NCBI RefSeq assembly: GCF_902167145.1
Contig: NC_050104.1
Location: forward strand, 3,162,001-3,226,000
Length of the DNA: 64,000 nt
Reading direction: 5' to 3'
Source of the DNA: Zea mays
Taxonomy: Eukaryota > Streptophyta > Magnoliopsida > Poales > Poaceae
This document shows positions 10,671 to 23,231 of the stretch, piece after piece (the stretch's first letter is position 1; the number at the start of each line of letters is the position of its first letter). A model generated the notes under the pieces. That model was not told the DNA's origin. It ran no database searches and worked only from the letters and a program-made list of their open reading frames with translations. Position numbers and translations under genes: made by a program.

Positions 10671-12493
10671 TCACATAAAATTTCTGAGATCAAGAATATT
10701 TAGTTCATTCCTCAACATGCAAAAGCGGGTCTTATCAAGTGGCTTAGTGAAAATATCCGCTAATTGATCTTCCGACCTTACTCCTTCTAAAATGATATCT
10801 CCTTTAGCAACATGATCTCTAAGGAAGTGATGACGGATATCAATGTGCTTGGTGCGAGAGTGTTGTACAGGATTATTAGCAATTTTAACAGCACTCTCAT
10901 TATCACACAACAAAGGTACCTTTTCTAGAACTACGCCATAGTCTAGAAGAGTTTGTTTCATATATAAAATCTGTGTACAACAAGCACCTGCGGCAATGTA
11001 TTCCGCTTCGGCAGTTGACAAGGCAACACTATTTTGCTTTTTGGATGTCCATGAAACTAGTGATCTACCAAGCAGATGGCATCCCCCAGAAGTACTTTTC
11101 CTATCAATTTTGCAACCGGCATAATCCGAATCGGAATAGCCAATTAAATCAAAAGTAGCTCCTTTGGGATACCACAGACCAACACTTGTGGTGTGCTTGA
11201 GATACCTAAGAATTCTCTTAACAGCGCGAAGATGAGCTTTCTTAGGATTAGATTGAAATCTAGCACACATGCAGACACTAAACATAATATCGGGCCTAGA
11301 TGCGGTAAGGTATAATAAACTACCAATCATAGAACGGTAGAGAGTTTGATTAACCGGGTTACCTCCCTCATCTAAGTCGAGATGTCCATTTGTAGGCATG
11401 GGGGTCTTGATTGGTTTGCACTTCTCCATGTTGAATCTTTTCAACAAGTCTTTGGTATACTTCTCTTGTGAGAGAAAGTTACCATCTTTCATTTGCTTGA
11501 CTTGAAAGCCGAGGAAGTATGTTAGCTCACCAATCATTGACATCTCGAACTCCTTCGACATCAACTCACCAAATTCCTTGCAATGATAGTCATTTGTCGA
11601 GCCAAAGATTATATCATCAACATATACTTGACAAATGAAAATATCACCGTTATGTTTCTTTGTGAAGAGAGTTGTGTCGACGGTCCCGATTTTGAAGCCC
11701 TTTTCGATGAGGAAATCGCGAAGACGCTCATACCAAGCCCTTGGAGCTTGCTTTAGCCCATATAGCGCCTTGGACAACCTGTAAGCATGGTTAGGATATC
11801 TAGGGTCTTCAAATCCAAGCGGTTGCTCAACATATACAAGTTCATTTATGAAGCCATTTAAAAATGCACTTTTTACATCCATTTGATAAAGTTTTATATC
11901 ATAGCATGATGCATATGCAAGTAGGATACGGATGGCTTCCAGTCGAGCAACCGGTGCAAAGGTCTCTCCAAAATCTAAGCCTTCAACTTGAGAGAATCCC
12001 TTTGCGACAAGTCTTGCCTTTTTTCTTACAATCACACCTTGATCATCTTGTTTGTTTCTGAACACCCACTTTGTTCCAATGATTCTTGCATCTTGTGGGG
12101 GCTTTTCCAGGGTCCAAACTTCGTTACGGGTGAAGTTGTTAAGTTCTTCATGCATGGCATTCACCCAGTCCGGATCCTGTAGCGCCTCATCTATACAAGT
12201 AGGCTCAACACAAGAAACAAAAGAGTGATGTTCAATAAAATTAGCATGTCTGTGTGATCGAGTAATAACCCCTTGTGAAGGACTCCCGATGATTTGGTTT
12301 TGAGGATGAGCTTGAAGTAGTGATGAGTTTCTCCTGTCAACCACTTGGGAAGAAGATCCTGGAGCATCAACATCTTCGGCTTGTACCCTTGCTTGTTCAT
12401 GAGAGACAAATGTATCTTCATTTGCATGCCTTTCATCTTTTTCATCATCTTGTGGTACATTTGATGAAGAAGGCCTGTCAATGATTTGCACCT
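10671..12493 (-). pseudogene. Element B pol, C-terminal part (reverse transcriptase and RNase H)
   Basis: This is the downstream half of B's polyprotein, cut from its N-terminal half by insertion of A at the CACCT site. It encodes the copia RT (KWVFRNKQ, then [22 protein letters not shown] and the YVDD catalytic motif) and RNase H ([29 protein letters not shown]), ending NILDLRNFM. No stop interrupts this half. Reading across the insertion shows codons continuing in frame from 21813 to 12493, so A's insertion is the main break on this side. The protein would copy the element RNA in virus-like particles. Confidence 0.9.
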
Positions 12494-13734
12494 TGAAAGG
12501 GAATTAGGCTTACACCTAGTCCCTAATTAATTTTGGTGGTTGAATTGCCCAACACAAAATAATTGGACTAACTAGTTTGCTCTAGATTGTATGTTCTACA
12601 GGTGCCAAAGGTTCATCTACAACTATACTAATTCGACTGTCCGGAATACCGTAGATTATTCCGGACAGGAGAAGCTTTTTGGAAAAACAGGCCAAGCGCG
12701 GACCGTCCGGGCCATTGCGGCGGACCGTCCGCGACACAAGAATAACCCTCGGACAGAACCAATGCAAAAACACAAGTATCCACTACGGACTGTCCGGAGG
12801 AAAGTCAAAGACCGTCCGAGCCCTCGCGCGGACCGTCCGGCCTCAGGCGCGGACCGTCCGGTCGGTAAGAAACCAAAAAAACCCGAAGGTGACGGGTTCA
12901 GAGAAATGAATTATAGGGGGCCTCGCGGACCGTCCGGGGTGCACGACCGGACCGTCCGCGACTGGCTCTGTCTGACATCTGACGACGCATTAAATGCAAT
13001 ATAGCCGTTGATATAGCCGTTACTGCTGACCGTTGCATTTTCAGCCGTTGATCTTCAAGGGCGGACCGTCCGCACCAGGAGGGCGGACCGTCCGCGCTCA
13101 GCAGAATGGCCCAACGGCTAGGAAGTGGTTGGTGGCTATAAATACAACCCCAACCACCTCCATTCACTACATCCAAGCATTCCAACCTTCAACATTCAAT
13201 ACAAGAGCTAGCAATCCATTCCAAGACACATTCAAAGCCTCCATCTCTCCAAGTTTCACAATTGAGAAAAGAGATCATTAGTGATTAGTGGCTTGAGAGA
13301 GAAAGTGATCCGTGTGTTATTTGTCGCTCTTGTCGCTTGGCATTTTCAATCGTGCTTTCTTGATTCTTTCATTGCGATCAAACTCACTTGTAATTGAGGC
13401 AAGAGACACCAATCTTGTGGTGATCCTTGTAGGAACTTTGTGTTCCAAGTGATTAAGAAGAGAAAGCTCACTCGGTCCGAGAGACCGTTTGAGAGAGGGA
13501 AGGGTTGAAAGAGACCCGGCCTTTGTGGCCTCCTCAACGGGGAGTAGGTTTGCGAGAACCGAACCTCGGTAAAACAAATCCGCGTGTCTCACTCTTCATT
13601 TGCTTGCGATTTGTTTTACGACCTCTCTCGCGGACTCGTTTCTTTATTTCTAACGCTAACCCCGGCTTGTAGTTGTGTTTATATTTGTGAATTTCAGTTT
13701 CGCCCTATTCACCCCCCCCTCTAGGCGACTATCA
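12494..13734 (+). repeat. Element A 5' LTR
   Basis: 1241 bp, TGAAAGGG...ACTATCA. About a dozen CGGACCGTCCG palindromes lie between 12640 and 13095, followed by a TATA box (GGCTATAAATAC, about 13134-13145) and a CT-rich tail. It matches the 3' LTR apart from the C-run near 13712. Confidence 0.95.
12640..13095. promoter_or_regulatory. Palindrome array CGGACCGTCCG in element A 5' LTR
   Basis: Around twelve full or partial copies of the palindrome with central C (GGAC-C-GTCC) stand upstream of the TATA box. Tandem palindromic motifs in this position are a known feature of Sirevirus LTRs. The 3' LTR copy is at about 20716-21171. Confidence 0.85.
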
Positions 13735-13736
13735 AT

Positions 13737-13749
13737 TGGTATCAGAACC
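13737..13749 (+). other. Primer-binding site of element A
   Basis: TGGTATCAGAACC begins 2 nt after the LTR. It is complementary to the 3' end of plant initiator tRNA-Met with one mismatch (AAC for AGC). Element B has the same mismatch at 25561-25573. Confidence 0.85.
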
Positions 13750-13779
13750 CGGTGCTTCATTAGAGCCTAACCGCTCGAA

Positions 13780-16482
13780 GTGATGTCGGGAGATCACGCC
13801 AAGAAGGAGATGGAGACCGGCGACAAGCCCACTACAAGCCAAGGGAGCACTTCATCGGAAGAGTCCCGCGCCAAGAGGAAGGAGAAAAAGAAGGACTCCT
13901 CCAAACGGAAGGAGAAAAGATCTTCTTCCTCACACCACAAAGAGAAGAAGGAAAAATCTTCTTCCCACAAGTCGCATCGGAAAGGTGACAAGCACAAGAG
14001 GATGAGGAAGGTGGTCTACTACGAGACCGACACTTCATCAACATCGACCTCCGACTCCGATGCGCCCTCCGTAACTTCTAAACGCCAAGAGCGTAAGAAG
14101 TTTAGTAAGATCCCCTTACACTATCCTCGTACATCTAAACATACTCCATTACTTTCCGTTCCATTAGGCAAACTGCCAACCTTTGACGGTGAAGATTATG
14201 CTAGGTGGAGTGATTTAATGAAATTTCATCTAATCTCACTCCACAAAAGTATATGAAATGTTGTTGAGTTTGGAGCACAGGTACCATCCGTAGGGGATGA
14301 GGATTATGATGAGGACGAGGTGGCCCAAATCGAGCACTTCAACTCTCAAGCTACAACCATACTCCTTGCCTCTCTAAGCAAGGAGGAGTACAATAAGGTG
14401 CAAGGATTGAAGAATGCCAAGGAGATTTGGGACCTACTCAAGACCGCGCACGAAGGTGATGAACTCACAAAGATTACCAAGCGGGAAACGGTCGAGGGGG
14501 AGCTCGGTCGCTTCCGTCTTCGCCAAGGGGAGGAGCCACAAGACATATACAACCGACTCAAGACTTTGGTGAACCAAGTGCGCAACCTCGGGAGCAAGAA
14601 GTGGGATGACCACGAAGTGGTTAAGGTTATTCTTAGATCACTCATTTTCCTTAACCCCACTCAAGTTCAATTAATTCGTGGTAATCCTAGATATACTCAA
14701 ATGACCCCCGAGGAAGTTATCGGAAATTTTGTGAGCTTTGAATGCATGATCAAAGGCTCCAAGAAGATCAACGAGCTCGATGAACCCTCCACGTCCGAGG
14801 CACAACCGGTGGCAGTTAAGGCGACGGAGGAGAAGAAGGAGGAATCTACACCAAGTAGACAACCAATTGACGCCTCCAAGCTCGACAATGAGGAGATGGC
14901 TTTAATCATCAAAAGCTTTCGCCAAATCCTCAAGCAACGGAAGGGGAAGGATTACAAATCCCGTTCCAAGAAGGTTTGCTACAAGTGTGGTAAGCCCGGT
15001 CATTTTATAGCTAAATGTCCATTATCAAGTGACAGTGACCGAGGCGACGACAAGAAGGGGAGAAGAAAGGAGAAGAAGAGATACTACAAGAAGAAGGGCG
15101 GCGATGCCCATGTTTGTCGGGAGTGGGATTCCGACGAAAGCTCAAGCAACTCCTCCGACGACGAGGACACCGCCAACATCGCCGTCACCAAGGGACTCCT
15201 TTTCCCCAACGTCGGCCACAAGTGCCTCATGGCAAAGGACGGCAAAAGGAAGAAGGTAAAATCAAGATCCTCCACTAAATATGAAACCTCTAGTGATGAG
15301 GATGATGCTAGCAATGAGGAGGATAACTTGCGCGTTCTTTTTGCCAACCTTAACATGGAACAAAAGGAAAAACTAAATGAGCTAATTAGTGCCATCCATG
15401 AAAAGGATGACCTCTTGGACTCCCAAGAGGACTTCCTAATCAAAGAAAATAAAAAGCATGTTAAGGTTAAAAATGCTTATGCTCTAGAAGTAGAAAAATG
15501 TCAAAAACTATCTAGTGAGCTAAGCACTTGCCGTGAGTTAATTGACAACCTTAGAAATGAAAATGCTAATTTGTTAGCTAAGGTTGATTCTCATGTTTGC
15601 AATGTTTCAATTCCCAACCCTAGAGATAATAATAATGATTTGCTTGCTAGGATTGAAGAATTGAACATTTCTCTTACTACCCTTAGAATTGAGAATGACA
15701 AATTGCTTGCAAAGGCTAAAGAATTTGATGTTTGCAATACTACCATTTCCGACCTTAGAACTAAGAATGATATCTTGCATGCTAAGGTTGTAGAACTAAA
15801 ATCTTGCAAACCCTCTACATCTACCATTGAGCATATTTCCATTTGTACTAGATGTAGAGATGTTGATATTAATGCTATTCATGATCACATGTCCTTGATT
15901 AAACAACAAAATGATCATATAGCAAAATTAGATGCTAAAATTGCCGAGCATAACTTAGAAAATGAAAAATTTAAATTTGCTAGAAGTATGCTCTATAGTG
16001 GGAGACACCCTGGCATCATGGATGGCATTGGCTTCCAAAGGGGAGACAATGTCAAAATTAGTGCCCCTCCTAAAAGATTGTCCAACTTTGTTAAGGGCAA
16101 GGCTCCCATGCCTCAGGATAACGAGGGTTACATTTTATACCCTGCCGGTTATCCCGAGAGCAAAATTAGGAAAATTCATTCTAGGAAGTCTCACTCTGGC
16201 CCTAATCATGCTTTCATGTATAAGGGTGAGACATCTAGCTCTAGGCGACCAACCCATGCTAAGTTGCCTAGAAAGAAAACTCCTAGTGCATCAAATGATC
16301 ATAACATTTCATTTAAAACTTTTGATGCATCTTATGTTTTGACTAACAAATCCGGCAAAGTAGTTGCCAAATATGTTGGGGGCAAGCACAAGGGGTCAAA
16401 GACTTGTGTTTGGGTACCCAAAGTTCTTGTGTCTAATGCCAAAGGACCCAAAACCATTTGGGTACCTAAAGTCAAGAACTAA
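13780..16482 (+). pseudogene. Element A gag, one in-frame stop
   Basis: A single frame of 901 codons with one TGA at 14254-14256, at a position that is Trp in the surrounding motif (SI-stop-NVVEFG). It starts with a Lys/Ser-rich N-terminus, then the UBN2-type capsid region (AKEIWDLLK, EGELGRFRL), a CCHC zinc knuckle (CYKCGKPGHFIAKC), an acidic Ser-rich stretch and a long C-terminal region with coiled-coil character (LRIENDKLLAKA repeats). It ends VWVPKV. The protein would form the virus-like particle and bind RNA. Unless the stop is read through, it yields only 158 residues, or a product from a downstream ATG at 14320. It is unusually long for copia gag, as in other Sireviruses. Confidence 0.9.
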
Positions 16483-16483
16483 A

Positions 16484-16495
16484 CTTGTTTTGTAG
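16484..16495 (+). other. gag-pol junction with acceptor-like TTGTTTTGTAG
   Basis: After the gag TAA (16480-16482) the pol frame opens immediately after TAG at 16493-16495, inside a T-rich tract ending TGTAG|GT. Pol has no ATG before the protease active site. The tract resembles a 3' splice site. The equivalent place in element B also reads TGTAG|GT. Confidence 0.45.
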
Positions 16496-19400
16496 GTTTA
16501 TGCATCCGGGGGCTCAAGTTGGATACTCGACAGCGGGTGCACAAACCATATGACAGGGGAGAAAAGGATGTTCTCCTCCTACGAGAAAAACCAAGATCCC
16601 CAAAGAGCGATCACATTCGGGGATGGAAATCAAGGTTTGGTCAAAGGTCTTGGTAAAATTGCTATATCTCCTGACCATTCCATTTCTAATGTTTTTCTTG
16701 TAGATTCTTTAGATTACAATTTGCTTTCTGTATCTCAATTATGTCAAATGGGCTACAACTGTCTATTTACTGATGTAGGTGTCACTGTCTTTAGAAGAAG
16801 TGATGATTCAATAGCATTTAAGGGTGTGTTAGAGGGTCAGCTATACTTAGTAGATTTTGAAAGAGCTGAACTCGACACATGCTTAATTGCTAAGACTAAC
16901 ATGGGTTGGCTCTGGCACCGCCGACTAGCCCATGTTGGGATGAAGAATCTTCACAAGCTTCTAAAGGGAGAACACATTTTAGGATTAACAAATGTTCATT
17001 TTGAGAAAGACAGGATTTGTAGCGCATGCCAAGCAGGGAAGCAAGTTGGTGCTCATCATACGCATAAGAACATAATGACGACCGACAGACCACTAGAGCT
17101 CCTGCACATGGATCTATTCGGCCCGATCGCTTACATAAGCATCGGCGGGAGTAAGTACTGTCTAGTTATTGTGGATGATTATTCTCGCTTCACTTGGGTA
17201 TTCTTTTTACAGGAAAAATCTCAAACCCAAGAGACCTTAAAGGGATTCTTGAGACGGGCTCAAAATGAGTTCGGCTTAAGGATCAAGAAAATAAGAAGCG
17301 ACAACGGGACGGAGTTCAAGAATTCTCAAATTGAAGGCTTCCTTGAGGAGGAGGGCATCAAGCATGAGTTCTCTTCTCCCTACACGCCACAACAAAATGG
17401 TGTAGTGGAGAGGAAGAATCGAACTCTATTGGACATGGCAAGAACCATGCTTGATGAATACAAGACTTCGGATCGGTTTTGGGCGGAGGCGGTCAACACC
17501 GCTTGCTACGCCATCAACCGGTTGTATCTACACCGAATCCTCAAGAAGACATCATATGAACTCCTAACCGGTAAAAAGCCCAACATTTCATATTTTAGAG
17601 TTTTTGGTAGCAAATGCTTTATTCTTGTTAAAAGAGGTAGAAAATCTAAATTTGCTCCTAAAACTGTAGAAGGCTTTTTACTTGGTTATGACTCAAACAC
17701 AAGGGCATATAGGGTCTTTAACAAGTCCACCGGACTCGTTGAAGTCTCATGTGACGTTGTGTTTGATGAAACTAACGGCTCTCAAGTAGAGCAAGTTGAT
17801 CTTGATGAGATAGGTGAAGAAGAGGCTCCATGCATCGCACTAAGGAACATGTCCATTGGGGATGTGTGTCCTAAGGAATCCGAAGAGCCTCCAAATGCAC
17901 AAGATCAACCTTCCTCCTCCACGCAAGCATCTCCACCAACTCAAAATGAGGATGAAGCTCAAGTTGATGAAGTAGAAGATCAAGCAAATGAGCCACCTCA
18001 AGATAATGGCAATGATCAAGGGGGAGATGCAAATGAGGAAGACAAGGAGGAAGAGGAACAAAGGCCGCCACACCCAAGAGTCCACCAAGCAATTCAACGA
18101 GATCACCCCGTCGACACCATCCTCGGCGACATTCATAAGGGGGTAACTACTCGATCTCGTGTTGCACATTTTTGTGAACATTACTCGTTTGTTTCCTCTA
18201 TTGAGCCACACAGGGTAGAGGAAGCACTTCAAGATTCGGATTGGGTGGTGGTGATGCAAGAGGAGCTCAACAACTTCACAAGGAATGAGGTATGGCATTT
18301 AGTTCCACGTCCTAACCAAAATGTTGTAGGAACCAAATGGGTTTTCCGCAACAAGCAAGACGAGCATGGTGTGGTGACAAGGAACAAAGCTCGACTTGTG
18401 GCCAAGGGATACTCCCAAGTCGAAGGTTTGGATTTCGGTGAAACCTATGCACCCGTAGCTAGGCTTGAGTCAATTCGCATATTATTGGCCTATGCTACTT
18501 ACCATGGCTTTAAGCTTTATCAAATGGACGTGAAAAGTGCCTTCCTCAATGGACCAATCAAGGAAGAGGTCTATGTTGAGCAACCTCCCGGCTTTGAAGA
18601 CAGTGAGTATCCTAATCATGTCTATAAGCTCTCTAAGGCGCTTTATGGGCTCAAGCAAGCCCCCAGAGCATGGTATGAATGCCTTAGAGATTTCCTTATT
18701 GCTAATGGCTTCAAAGTCGGTAAAGCCGATCCTACACTCTTTACTAAAACTCTTGAAAATGACTTGTTTGTATGCCAAATTTATGTTGATGATATTATAT
18801 TTGGGTCTACTAACGAGTCTACATGTGAAGAGTTTAGTAGGATCATGACACAGAAGTTCGAGATGTCTATGATGGGGGAGTTGAAGTATTTTCTAGGATT
18901 CCAAGTCAAACAACTCCAAGAGGGCACCTTCATCAGCCAAACGAAGTACACTCAAGACATTCTAACCAAGTTTGGGATGAAGGATGCCAAGCCCATCAAA
19001 ACTCCTATGGGAACTAATGGGCATCTCGACCTCGACACGGGAGGTAAGTCCGTGGATCAAAAGGTATACCGGTCGATGATAGGATCGTTACTCTATTTAT
19101 GTGCATCTCGACCGGACATTATGCTTTCCGTTTGCATGTGTGCAAGATTCCAATCCGACCCTAAGGAATCCCACCTTACGGCCGTAAAACGAATCTTGAG
19201 ATATTTAGCTTATACTCCTAAGTTTGGGCTTTGGTACCCTCGGGGATCCACATTTGATTTGATTGGTTATTCGGATGCCGATTGGGCAGGGTGTAAAATC
19301 AATAGGAAGAGCACATCGGGGACTTGCCAGTTCTTGGAAAGATCCTTGGTGTCTTGGGCTTCAAAGAAGCAAAATTCGGTCGCTCTTTCCACCGCCGAAG

Positions 19401-19738
19401 CCGAGTACATTGCCGCAGGCCATTGTTGCGCGCAATTGCTTTGGATGAGGCAAACCCTGCGGGACTATGGTTACAAATTAACCAAAGTCCCTTTGCTATG
19501 TGATAATGAGAGTGCAATCGAAATGGCCGACAATCCCGTCGAGCATAGCCGCACTAAGCACATAGCCATTCGGTATCATTTTCTTAGGGATCACCAACAA
19601 AAGGGAGATATCGAGATTTCATACATTAATACTAAAGATCAATTAGCCGATATCTTTACCAAGCCGCTTGATGAACAATCTTTTACCAAACTTAGGCATG
19701 AGCTCAATATTCTTGATTCCCGCAATTTCTTTTGCTAG
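16496..19738 (+). CDS. Element A pol polyprotein (protease, integrase, RT, RNase H)
   Basis: An open frame of about 1080 codons in the +1 frame relative to gag; the first ATG (16550) lies after the protease motif WILDSGCT, so the functional start must be upstream or supplied by recoding or splicing. Domains in order: aspartic protease (DSG); GAG-pre-integrase with the HHCC zinc site (WHRRLAH ... CSACQAGK); integrase core ([26 protein letters not shown] giving D-D-E); a variable acidic linker; RT ([22 protein letters not shown]); RNase H ([29 protein letters not shown]). All catalytic residues are present and no stop interrupts it. This element could supply enzymes to relatives such as D in trans. 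Confidence 0.95.
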   Translation, partial: VYASGGSSWILDSGCTNHMTGEKRMFSSYEKNQDPQRAITFGDGNQGLVKGLGKIAISPDHSISNVFLVDSLDYNLLSVSQLCQMGYNCLFTDVGVTVFRRSDDSIAFKGVLEGQLYLVDFERAELDTCLIAKTNMGWLWHRRLAHVGMKNLHKLLKGEHILGLTNVHFEKDRICSACQAGKQVGAHHTHKNIMTTDRPLELLHMDLFGPIAYISIGGSKYCLVIVDDYSRFTWVFFLQEKSQTQETLKGFLRRAQNEFGLRIKKIRSDNGTEFKNSQIEGFLEEEGIKHEFSSPYTPQQNGVVERKNRTLLDMARTMLDEYKTSDRFWAEAVNTACYAINRLYLHRILKKTSYELLTGKKPNISYFRVFGSKCFILVKRGRKSKFAPKTVEGFLLGYDSNTRAYRVFNKSTGLVEVSCDVVFDETNGSQVEQVDLDEIGEEEAPCIALRNMSIGDVCPKESEEPPNAQDQPSSSTQASPPTQNEDEAQVDEVEDQANEPPQDNGNDQGGDANEEDKEEEEQRPPHPRVHQAIQRDHPVDTILGDIHKGVTTRSRVAHFCEHYSFVSSIEPHRVEEALQDSDWVVVMQEELNNFTRNEVWHLVPRPNQNVVGTKWVFRNKQDEHGVVTRNKARLVAKGYSQVEGLDFGETYAPVARLESIRILLAYATYHGFKLYQMDVKSAFLNGPIKEEVYVEQPPGFEDSEYPNHVYKLSKALYGLKQAPRAWYECLRDFLIANGFKVGKADPTLFTKTLENDLFVCQIYVDDIIFGSTNESTCEEFSRIMTQKFEMSMMGELKYFLGFQVKQLQEGTFISQTKYTQDILTKFGMKDAKPIKTPMGTNGHLDLDTGGKSVDQKVYRSMIGSLLYLCASRPDIMLSVCMCARFQSDPKESHLTAVKRILRYLAYTPKFGLWYPRGSTFDLIGYSDADWAGCKINRKSTSGTCQFLERSLVSWASKKQNSVALSTAEAEYIAAGHCCAQLLWMRQTLRDYGYKLTKVPLLCDNESAIEMADNPVEHSRTKHIAIRYHFLRDHQQKGDIEISYINTKDQLADIFTKPLDEQSFTKLRHELNILDSRNFFC

Positions 19739-20569
19739 ATTGCACACATAGCACATTTATATACCTTTGATCATATCTCTTTATATGCTATGACTAATGT
19801 GTTTTCAAGTCTATCTCAAACCAAGTCATAGGTATATTGAAAGGGAATTGGAGTCTTCGGCGAAGACAAAGGCTTCCACTCCGTAACTCAACCTTCACCG
19901 TCGCTCCAAGCCACTCTCCATCCTTGGGGGAGAGAGCAAAAGGACTTCGTCTTTGGTATAATCCTAACTCACTTATTTATGACCAAAGGGGAAGAAAGTA
20001 CTTCGAGGGCTCTAATAATTCCGTTTTTGGCGATTCATGCCAAAGGGGGAGAAAGTATGAGCCCAAAGCAAAAGGACTGCACCACCACCAATTTCAAAAA
20101 CTTCATGTTTTCAAGTTTTTAAAAGAATTTTATCAATTGATGTCTTATTGTGTTCAAAAGGGGGAGAAAGTAGTATTTCAAAGATGTTATATCAAAACCC
20201 TCTTGAACACTAAGAGGAGGATCTCATTTAGGGGGAGTTTTGTTTAAATCAAAGGAGAAGCATTTGAAACAGGGGGAGAAAATTTCAAATCTTGAAAATG
20301 CTTTGCAAAATCCTATTCATTTACCTTTGACTATTTGCAAAAAGAACTTTGAAAAGGATTTACAAAATTGTTTGCAAAAACAAAACTTTTGGTGCAAGCG
20401 TGGTCCAAAATGTTATATAAGAAAGAAACAATTCATGCATATTTTGCAAGTATTTATATTGGCTCAATTCCAAGCAACCTTTGCACTTACATTATGCAAA
20501 CTAGTTCAATTATACACTTCTATATTTGCTTTGGTTTGTGTTGGCATCAATCACCAAAAAGGGGGAGAT
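19739..20569 (+). other. Element A 3' non-coding region with multiple polypurine tracts
   Basis: Runs of GGGGGAGA-type purines occur near 19926, 19985 (a GGGGAAGA variant), 20043, 20157, 20230, 20272 and 20557. The last, AAAAAGGGGGAGAT, abuts the 3' LTR and is the plus-strand primer. Multiple PPTs are a described Sirevirus hallmark. The ATGCCAAAGGGGGAGAA block near 20038 recurs in element D and, slightly changed, in B. Open frames here look incidental. Confidence 0.8.
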
Positions 20570-21812
20570 TGAAAGGGAATTAGGCTTACACCTAGTCCCT
20601 AATTAATTTTGGTGGTTGAATTGCCCAACACAAAATAATTGGACTAACTAGTTTGCTCTAGATTGTATGTTCTACAGGTGCCAAAGGTTCATCTACAACT
20701 ATACTAATTCGACTGTCCGGAATACCGTAGATTATTCCGGACAGGAGAAGCTTTTTGGAAAAACAGGCCAAGCGCGGACCGTCCGGGCCATTGCGGCGGA
20801 CCGTCCGCGACACAAGAATAACCCTCGGACAGAACCAATGCAAAAACACAAGTATCCACTACGGACTGTCCGGAGGAAAGTCAAAGACCGTCCGAGCCCT
20901 CGCGCGGACCGTCCGGCCTCAGGCGCGGACCGTCCGGTCGGTAAGAAACCAAAAAAACCCGAAGGTGACGGGTTCAGAGAAATGAATTATAGGGGGCCTC
21001 GCGGACCGTCCGGGGTGCACGACCGGACCGTCCGCGACTGGCTCTGTCTGACATCTGACGACGCATTAAATGCAATATAGCCGTTGATATAGCCGTTACT
21101 GCTGACCGTTGCATTTTCAGCCGTTGATCTTCAAGGGCGGACCGTCCGCACCAGGAGGGCGGACCGTCCGCGCTCAGCAGAATGGCCCAACGGCTAGGAA
21201 GTGGTTGGTGGCTATAAATACAACCCCAACCACCTCCATTCACTACATCCAAGCATTCCAACCTTCAACATTCAATACAAGAGCTAGCAATCCATTCCAA
21301 GACACATTCAAAGCCTCCATCTCTCCAAGTTTCACAATTGAGAAAAGAGATCATTAGTGATTAGTGGCTTGAGAGAGAAAGTGATCCGTGTGTTATTTGT
21401 CGCTCTTGTCGCTTGGCATTTTCAATCGTGCTTTCTTGATTCTTTCATTGCGATCAAACTCACTTGTAATTGAGGCAAGAGACACCAATCTTGTGGTGAT
21501 CCTTGTAGGAACTTTGTGTTCCAAGTGATTAAGAAGAGAAAGCTCACTCGGTCCGAGAGACCGTTTGAGAGAGGGAAGGGTTGAAAGAGACCCGGCCTTT
21601 GTGGCCTCCTCAACGGGGAGTAGGTTTGCGAGAACCGAACCTCGGTAAAACAAATCCGCGTGTCTCACTCTTCATTTGCTTGCGATTTGTTTTACGACCT
21701 CTCTCGCGGACTCGTTTCTTTATTTCTAACGCTAACCCCGGCTTGTAGTTGTGTTTATATTTGTGAATTTCAGTTTCGCCCTATTCACCCCCCCCCCTCT
21801 AGGCGACTATCA
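20570..21812 (+). repeat. Element A 3' LTR
   Basis: 1243 bp. It is two Cs longer than the 5' LTR at the C-run near 21788, and no substitution was seen. It is followed by the CACCT duplication. Confidence 0.95.
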
Positions 21813-23211
21813 CACCTCTTCTTCATCTTCTTTTGGTTTGATAGCTCCAATAGGCATGTTCTTCATTGCTTCCCTAAGTGGCTCATCACCTATCATCAAG
21901 ATTCTCAAATGCTCCTTGGGAGCCATTAGTCTCATCAAATTCCACATCATATGTTTCTTCTACCACGCCAGTGGCATGGTTGAATACTCGATATGCTTTG
22001 GACTTTAATGAATAACCCAAAAGAAAACCAATATCACAACGTCTTTGAAACTTCCCTAGGTGATGGCGTTTCTTGTAGATGTAGCATTTGCACCCAAATA
22101 CCCGGAAGAAGGAGACGTCTGGCTTTTTCCCATTTAGCAGTTCATAAGGAGTCTTCGCAAGTAGCCGGTGAGGAAATAGCCTGTTTGATGCATAACAAGC
22201 AGTGTTGACAGCTTCGGCCCAAAACCTCTCCGGTGTGTTATACTCATCAATCATTGTTCTTGCAAGGGTGATCAAGGTCCTGTTTTTCCTTTCAACAACT
22301 CCATTTTGTTGAGGTGTATATGTGGCAGATACTTCATGCTTGATCCCAATTTCATCACAGTACTCATGAATGTTGGTGTTGTCAAATTCTTTGCCATTGT
22401 CACTTCTAATCTTCTTAATCTTGCAATCAAATTCATTTTGTGCTTTCTTGGCAAACTTCTTGAATATAGATGCAACTTCAGATTTGTCATGGAGAAAGAA
22501 CACCCAAGTGTATCTTGAGAAGTCATCAACAATCACTAGACAGTAGAGGTTGCCACCGACACTGACATAATTTGTAGGTCCAAATAAATCCATATGAAGT
22601 AGTTCCAGTGGCCTTGATGTTGACATGAAAGCTTTAGTGGGATGTGTATTAGCAACCTGCTTTCCAGCTTGACATGCACTGCATGGCTTGTCCTTTTCAA
22701 ATACCACATCCTTTAATCCTCTAACCATATCTTTCTTTAATACCTTCTTGAGTGTGCTCATCCCAACATGTGCAAGCCTCCTATGCCAAAGCCATCCAAG
22801 AGAAGCTTTGGTGAAGAGGCAAGTTCTTAAGTCTGCATCTTCTGAAGTGAAATCCACTAAGTAGAGGTTGTTGTATCTAAATCCCTTGAATACCATTGAT
22901 TCATCATCCATTTTTGTTACAATAACCTCTGATGGAGTGAATAAGCATTGAAGTCCAAGATCACAGAGTTGTCCCACTGATAATAAATTGAAGCTCAAGG
23001 GTGCAACTAAAAGAACATTTGATATTGATAAATCATTTGAGATTGCCACCTTGCCAAGTCCTTGCACTTTTCCTTTTGAATTGTCTCCAAATGTGATTTT
23101 ATCTTGACCATCAACATTCTCATCTAGTGAGGTGAACATCCGTGGGTTGCCTGTCATATGTTGTGTGCATCCACTGTCAATAACCCAATGGCTCCCACCG
23201 GTCTTGTAGTT
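21813..23211 (-). pseudogene. Element B pol, N-terminal part (protease, integrase)
   Basis: On the minus strand the frame opens after a TAG at the gag-pol junction with no ATG. It shows the protease motif WVIDSGCTQ, GAG-pre-integrase zinc residues ([15 protein letters not shown]), and the integrase core ([26 protein letters not shown]). At about 21885 the frame breaks: the reading shifts after NLDD and runs into TGATGA, while the correct continuation is visible in another frame to 21813. A small indel there, plus element A's insertion, inactivates B's pol. In length and domain order it matches element A's pol. Confidence 0.9.
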
Positions 23212-23231
23212 CACCTACATTCACAGACAAT

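Larger units (their letters stand above)
12494..21812 (+). mobile_element. Element A: young Opie/Ji-type Sirevirus (Ty1/copia)
   Basis: A 9.3-kb element with LTRs 12494-13734 and 20570-21812 and a perfect CACCT duplication (12489-12493, 21813-21817). It has a primer-binding site, gag, pol with all copia domains, multiple polypurine tracts and a 3' PPT. I saw no substitution between the LTRs; they differ only in a C-run (8 versus 10). It is inserted opposite to its host B, within B's pol. It is nearly intact: the one visible lesion is a TGA in gag at 14254-14256. The LTR style (GGACCGTCC palindromes) fits maize Opie/Ji; I cannot separate the two without a search. Confidence 0.95.

Noticed and set aside
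12591..13592. Open frames inside element A's LTRs (repeated at 20667-21668)
   Set aside because: Both copies are identical because the LTRs are. The frames are produced by the palindrome arrays and show no protein motif.
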